DNA of 64,000 nt, from NCBI GenBank assembly GCA_037501455.1, contig CM074858.1, positions 47,179,001-47,243,000 of the forward strand, in the 5' to 3' direction. Under the pieces are notes generated by a model, which did no database searches, was not told where the DNA came from, and worked only from the letters and a program-made list of their open reading frames with translations. Source of the stretch: Lantana camara. Its lineage: Eukaryota > Streptophyta > Magnoliopsida > Lamiales > Verbenaceae. Below are positions 58,780 to 64,000 of the stretch, one piece after another; the stretch's first letter is position 1, and each line of letters opens with the position of its first letter. A program made the position numbers and the translations under genes.

Positions 58780-61700
58780 TGTAACGCCCCAACAAGGGTA
58801 TCCCACGCCTATCCCGCGCTACGGGCCTAGCTTGTATATAGAATTGTTATCCATATACCCGCCAAGATCGAAGCAAGCGGTGACAAACGGACATCCTAGC
58901 TAGGCGGTACTAGACTCACATCAAGAGAATTAAAACAAACACAAATACGCGGAAGCTTAAAACATACCACATGCATAAGAGTTCAAATTCAATATACCCA
59001 CTTCAGACCTTCTCAAGTCAAATGAAAACAAATGCGAAAGATTAAATCATCAATTAAGTGACCAACACGGTCCAGCATGAAATGCTCAAAATACGGAAAT
59101 GTAAATTATCCTAGAGACCGCCACGGTCCAACTAACAAGATAATAAATCCGATAACGTACATGCTAAATCCAAAACAACTCCAAGGTAACAAAACCAAAG
59201 TAAAAGCAACAAACATAACTAGACAACTAGACAAGACTCTCAAGAAAGACTCCCGCCTAGCATGACTCCAAAAGCAACCTGCGGACACGAAAGGTAAAGG
59301 AGATCAATTCAAACGGAACCGGTGAGGAGAAGTGTACATAATATAATTAACATAAAAAGGTTCAATGCATGCTCAAATCAAAGGTGTTCATGATCCGTTA
59401 ACATTTTTAGAAAACAATGCAGATTTTATAAAAATACGGATCATAAACCAAAGCATCGGCTCGGCGAGTACGAGCACTCCATCCTTAATTCCCAAACCAA
59501 GTGAAATCAAACCAATCCATCCTTAACACCATTGATGTCGAGGGTGTGCACCCCCCGATCATCGCAAAAGAACCATGGAGAAGTGGGTCCATGAAACCGA
59601 CCTTTCCCCAAGCCTACCTTAACCCCGAATCCTCCTAGGAGTCTTAGCAAACTTGTCCAAAAGTGGGTACTTCATAAGGGATCAACCGTCCGCCCTTGCG
59701 TTCCCGGCATCACCTCTTACTCCGCCCCGAGCGCTATCAAAAGAACCGACCAAGCAAGCGTCCTTGCAAGGTATAACAAAGGCTCGCTACACAACTCACA
59801 CGTACATAATACTCAAATGAAAGTTGCGAAACCATTTTGGGTATCTATCCCATATACCAAAACTCAAGTTTTACTTGTAAACCGTTTTCCATAAGCAAAT
59901 ATCCATAATACGAGCAAAGCTCACAAAACTTGGCTTATAATGCCTACATATACATTTCGAAAACGGGAGTTTAAAACCAATAAATATGAGAGGCCATATG
60001 TGTCCACAGTTTTGAAAACATTTTGATATTATAACTCCTCACCTTTACCAAGAACCTCGAAGATCAAGCACGAACAAGGAAGGTTACACGTCCGGAGACT
60101 CACCACCTAACAAGACAACGTACCAACAAAGGTAAGACTCGACTCGAAACCCAACAAGACGACGCACGGCTTGGACATGAATGCAAATATGTTAATGGTG
60201 TGCAAGGAATGTTCAACGATGGTATAGATCGGCAATTATGATCATATTGCATCATATAAGTCATATATCAATTTCCCAAGTCATAAGTAATAAGCGACAT
60301 ATGAATCATACTTAACACAATTTAATTAAACAAATAACTTAGTCAATTAAGATAACTTAAGCATGATTGAGGTATAAAGATCATAATATAAGCTATACAT
60401 GAGATGTCACAACATATAACGAGGTCACAATACATTAGAGACATAATATAAATAAGGAACAAACGAGAAGCAAAACAAGTGAAACGGATCAAGAAAACAA
60501 GGCTGGGGAAAATCCACCCCCATGGATTTTCCTTCACAAAAAATCCACCCTCGCGGATTTGGTCCAGAGCTACTGCCTTAAATCCACCCCCATGGATTTT
60601 TACACAGCAAAAATCCACCCTAGCGGATTCTGCCCAGAATTTAAAAAAAACGTGACAGCCACTCCGAATTCGACGGGAATGAGTTCTAAACACCCCAAAA
60701 CATGAAATTAAGATTCCAAAACCACAAATAAGCATCGTAAACCATCAAGTTACATAATAAAGCATTTAGGAACATTTAAACATCAAGAAATCTAACAATT
60801 CATGCAAGAACTTCATCTTCTACAAGTTTCAAGAAAGCTTCAAGCATAACAATGGTGAAATCAACAATCATTGCAAGAAATTGTAGGAAATCTATCACAT
60901 TCTCCATAAAAACACATAAGGAACAAGAATCCATCATCAAATCAAGCTAAAACAAGCTAGAACATGAACATGCAAGAATTCTTCATAAAAGCTTCAAAGG
61001 TCAACAATGGTGGTTTCTTCAAACAAGCATGAAAATGAGAAATTTTTACATCAAATCACTCCCAACATCATAAGAAACATATTTCCATCATAAAATTCGG
61101 ATTTAATCCATCTAACCAAGAACCCTAGATTTCAAACTCAAGCTTCAAGTTCAAAGAAGAAGGCCCACATAAGCATTCAAGCATTTCTTACCTTAAGAGC
61201 TGAAAGTGGAAGAGGGAATCTTGTTCTTTAGTCTTGAATCTCCAAATTTAGTCTCCACTCTTGGCTCTTGAAGATGGCTTGAAGTTCTTGAGAGAATATG
61301 GATGGTCTCTTGAGAAAAGTGAGGGAGAGAGTGTGTTTCAATCTTGAAATAACGTAAGAATGGGTTTTGGTGTGTTAAATCTGATTTTGTAAATTGGGTC
61401 AGCCATATAGGGTTATGGAGCGGGTCATACGGGTTGGATTTAGGTGAAATTGGGGCTCAAATTGGGTCAGAATTGAAATTGGGTCGCAGGTCAACATTTA
61501 AAGGCTTAAAAGGTTGACTTTTCGTAAAATGGCCATAACTTCTTCGTCCGAACTCCAAATCGAGCGAATCAGGAACCCACGAACTCGTAATCGAATTATC
61601 TACTCAATTTCATTAAGTTCTAACCAGTTCCAGGCTTGGAAAATAAATTTACCATATAGTCCCTAAATTATGCTTTAATATCCAAATAAGCATATTATTT

Positions 61701-61917
61701 CGTTTAACCATAAAGCATGCTATCAAAACTCTTTAAGCACAATACGAGCACATACTTATCATATCAAATAGCCACATAAGTCATGTAAATCATGTTTTTC
61801 ACATAAGCACCAAATGTCTATCAAATTAAGGCATAAATCCACATAAGTCATGCAAGGAAAGGTAAATCGTGCACTCTCGTACCAAACTTTACCTTGATCG
61901 AGAAGCGGGGCGTCACA
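58780..61917 (-). repeat. LTR IV (5' LTR of element IV)
   Basis: The 3138-bp LTR starts TGTAACGCCCC and ends GGGGCGTCACA. The inverted pair is GCTAGGCGGTA (58899-58909) and TCCCGCCTAGC (59251-59261). The palindrome cluster at 60507-60629 uses the same arms as LTR V, so IV and V are the same sub-group. Confidence 0.88.
60507..60629. repeat. Palindrome cluster in LTR IV, AAATCC words
   Basis: Four palindromes start at 60507 (perfect 10-bp arms GGAAAATCCA/TGGATTTTCC), 60541 (AAATCC/GGATTT), 60580 (AAATCCA/TGGATTT) and 60611 (AAATCC/GGATT). The centres alternate: ACCCCCAT, ACCCTCGC, ACCCCCAT, ACCCTAGC. Spacing is 31-39 bp. Confidence 0.85.
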
Positions 61918-62105
61918 TGTCATATGTGTACAGTTAACAAGAAATGTATTGGGAGGGCAAATAGTGCTGATTATTAGTACGACATGACGATCACCTCATC
62001 ATCCAGTTTCATGATCTGTAATGCAATCATACCAAGTACAATTTCTGCAAGCTCTCCAAATAGCATAACATCTAATGGAGTCAGATTGTCGGACACTGTC
62101 ACGAC

Positions 62106-62498
62106 TAGGCATGCAAATGAGCCGAGCCTTGGCCTTTTTTCCTGGCTCGACTCGGCTCGGCTCGACTCGGCTCGAGGCTCGTCCAATATGTATTTTTTTG
62201 ATTTAAAAAATCAGTTTTTGTAATAATTTAATGTATTTTTATATATAATAATATATATTAAATGAATATATATCAGAAATATATTACTTTTTTATTCATT
62301 TTATATAAAAATTAACAAATATATATATAATATTATATATTAATAAAATATTTATATATATATAAATTTAAAATATTATTTTTTAATTAAATATATAGGC
62401 TCGCAAGCCACGAGCCCAGACTCAAAGGGCTTGAGTTCGGGCTTGGCTCGAGCTTGCTCACCAGGCTCGCGAGCCGACTCGACTCGTTTGCATCCCTA
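62106..62498. mobile_element. Non-autonomous hAT-type element (MITE), 393 bp
   Basis: Terminal inverted repeats TAGGCATGCAAA and TTTGCATCCCTA are flanked by the 8-bp target copies GTCACGAC (62098-62105) and GTCACGAA (62499-62506), with one difference. Both subterminal regions are dense in GCTCG/CGAGC motifs (62130-62175 and 62400-62485) and the core is very AT-rich. No transposase is encoded. Confidence 0.85.
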
Positions 62499-62714
62499 GT
62501 CACGAATAACTTAGCCCTAAAAAGTTGCAATTAAATTTGAATGTAAAAGGTTCCATTGTAATGAAAGAGTAAATCGTGAAATGTACTTAAGAACAAAATA
62601 TATATAGTACCTAGGTTTTGCAATCGTTTCAGTATTGCAAAAATTGCGCATGATTTTCCATTCATATTATCCTGATGTGCTTTTTAAACAGGTATTGCAC
62701 GCCATGTACCAAAA

Positions 62715-64000
62715 TGTAACACCCGAGCGCAAGGTACCACATCCCCCGCACCGAGACCACACCCGAATATGAAATAGATAATCCATACTCAAGCTAGATC
62801 ATGGCGAACGGGGACATACACACACTCTAGGCTAGGCGGGACTAACCCTTAAACCAAGAAATACAAGAATAGACAATAAATCGGAAGCATAGATAACATA
62901 TAAGCTGTACATTGAGCATCACGCTCCAAAAGAATATATCATAAGTCACATGCCTAAAAGGCCCAAAATATACAATTCCCCAAGTCATAGATAAAATACC
63001 AAGACCATAAGTATGAGTATGCAAGTGTAAACAAAATATACAAGAGCTAGAATCAAATGCAAGACTCTAGACTCGAATTCCCGCCTAGCTCCCCTTACAC
63101 CTGCACAACAAAAACTGAAAACAATCCGGGTTCAGTCCAAAGGGGACTGGTGGGTATAAAACAGGGCATAAATATAGATAAAACGATAATTAAACAAGTA
63201 CATGCAAGCCATAATCCCAAATGAGGTTTTCAAAACATTTCTCAAGTGAGTGAAATAAGGAAATCATCAATCGGGATTATAACACTCAAATTCATTAGGT
63301 CTTTAGTGGCCCGGCGAGTGGGCGTGCATTATCTCCAACCAACACCTTGTGTATTTCAATAAAACATTCATTCAATCATTCTTTTCATGCATACTATTCT
63401 TTTGTGCACATACATAACATATACTCCTTCTTCCTCCGGGTTGGTGGACGGGTTTGCAAGACCCGGCCACCCATGCATTGACCAAAAGGGGTTACATGAC
63501 TCCCCGGATGGCACTCAACGTCCATTCCTCGCTAACTCCTAACGAGGTCCGGTTATGTCGTTAGATTGGTGGGACTAGTGAAAGGGATCACTGTCGGCCC
63601 ATGCCTCCCCGGATAGCCTCTAGCACTAAGTCCCTGGGCCCCATTCTGTGCATTCGATCATTTCTCGCCAAAACATTTAGGTAGGGTTCATAAAAGAAGG
63701 GCTTTACGTTCAAAATCATAGACTCGATAAAAAGGACTCTATATATATATAATTTTAGGCCGAAATCTTTACACATAAGAGGTATATAAGGTCACTTAAC
63801 TAAGTAGAAGAGAAACCCACCTTCAAAGATAAAATAAAAGGAGTAGAAGCTTCAAGGATCACCTTCACCTTCAACCGGACCCGGATCTGTGCGAACAAAG
63901 TGGTGTGAGATTCAAAATGAACAAATAAGACGCTCGGCAATAAAATGATCATGATATGAATGCATAAAAGATGATATTATGTAATGGACACGTTCATGTG
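62715..64000 (-). repeat. LTR VII, Tekay-like, runs off the window
   Basis: Starts TGTAACACCC and is similar to LTR III throughout the visible 1286 bp, including the CCACATCCCCCGCACCGAG block. The inverted pair is perfect: GCTAGGCGGGA (62831-62841) and TCCCGCCTAGC (63079-63089). The left flank shows no primer-binding site, so this is the element-3' edge of a 3' LTR or a solo LTR. The palindrome region would lie beyond the window. Confidence 0.85.

Noticed and set aside
62130..62175. GCTCGACTCGG run as a microsatellite
   Set aside because: It is the subterminal part of a hAT-type element defined by terminal repeats and target copies.

Overview
The window looks like nuclear DNA of a flowering plant, probably a eudicot. 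It is AT-rich and packed with nested LTR retrotransposons. It holds one recognisable host gene, a seven-exon chloroplast rhomboid-like gene (31144-33608, minus). No bacterial features, CRISPR arrays or tRNA/rRNA genes were seen. Tekay-like elements are numbered here with Roman numerals, and the two Tat-like elements are called Tat-a and Tat-b.

Left arm (1-15265): a stack of elements. The base is a truncated Tat-lineage Ty3/gypsy element, Tat-b (gag fragment 10865-11331, primer-binding site, LTR ending at 15265). A Tekay-like element without recognisable coding (II) sits in its gag. A reverse-oriented LTR (V) sits in II, and element I sits in V. A solo Tekay-like LTR (VI, 11435-14719, target duplication TAATT) splits the Tat-b LTR. 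Next come host-like sequence and a foldback (MITE-like) repeat.

Centre (16765-30200): a complete 13.4-kb Tat element, Tat-a, on the minus strand. It has near-identical LTRs and the target duplication GTTAT. Its gag-pol is interrupted by two stop codons. On the opposite strand, between pol and the 3' LTR, lies a separate spliced gene (19698-22429). Its four exons join into an uninterrupted frame of about 808 codons and resemble the 'putative gypsy-type transposon' protein family.

Host island (30206-35949): the rhomboid-like gene, its flanks, a foldback repeat of about 340 bp, and simple repeats.

Right arm (35950-64000): Tekay-like element III (polyprotein 39653-44107, with stops). Its 5' LTR is cut by a Ty1/copia element (45510-55607, target duplication ACAAG) with near-identical LTRs and a decayed interior. 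Truncated element IV follows; its gag lacks a capsid region and carries four copies of a zinc-knuckle pair. Then come a full LTR IV (58780-61917), a small hAT-type element with near-perfect 8-bp target duplications, and the start of another Tekay-like LTR (VII) running off the window.

The main pattern not explained by standard annotation is shared by the six Tekay-like LTRs whose middle part is visible. Each carries a small cluster of short palindromes in that middle part. The palindromic 'word' differs between LTR types, but its two arms stay complementary. The same LTR group also carries an 11-bp inverted pair (GCTAGGCGGGA ... TCCCGCCTAGC) about 200-350 bp apart near the element's primer-binding end.
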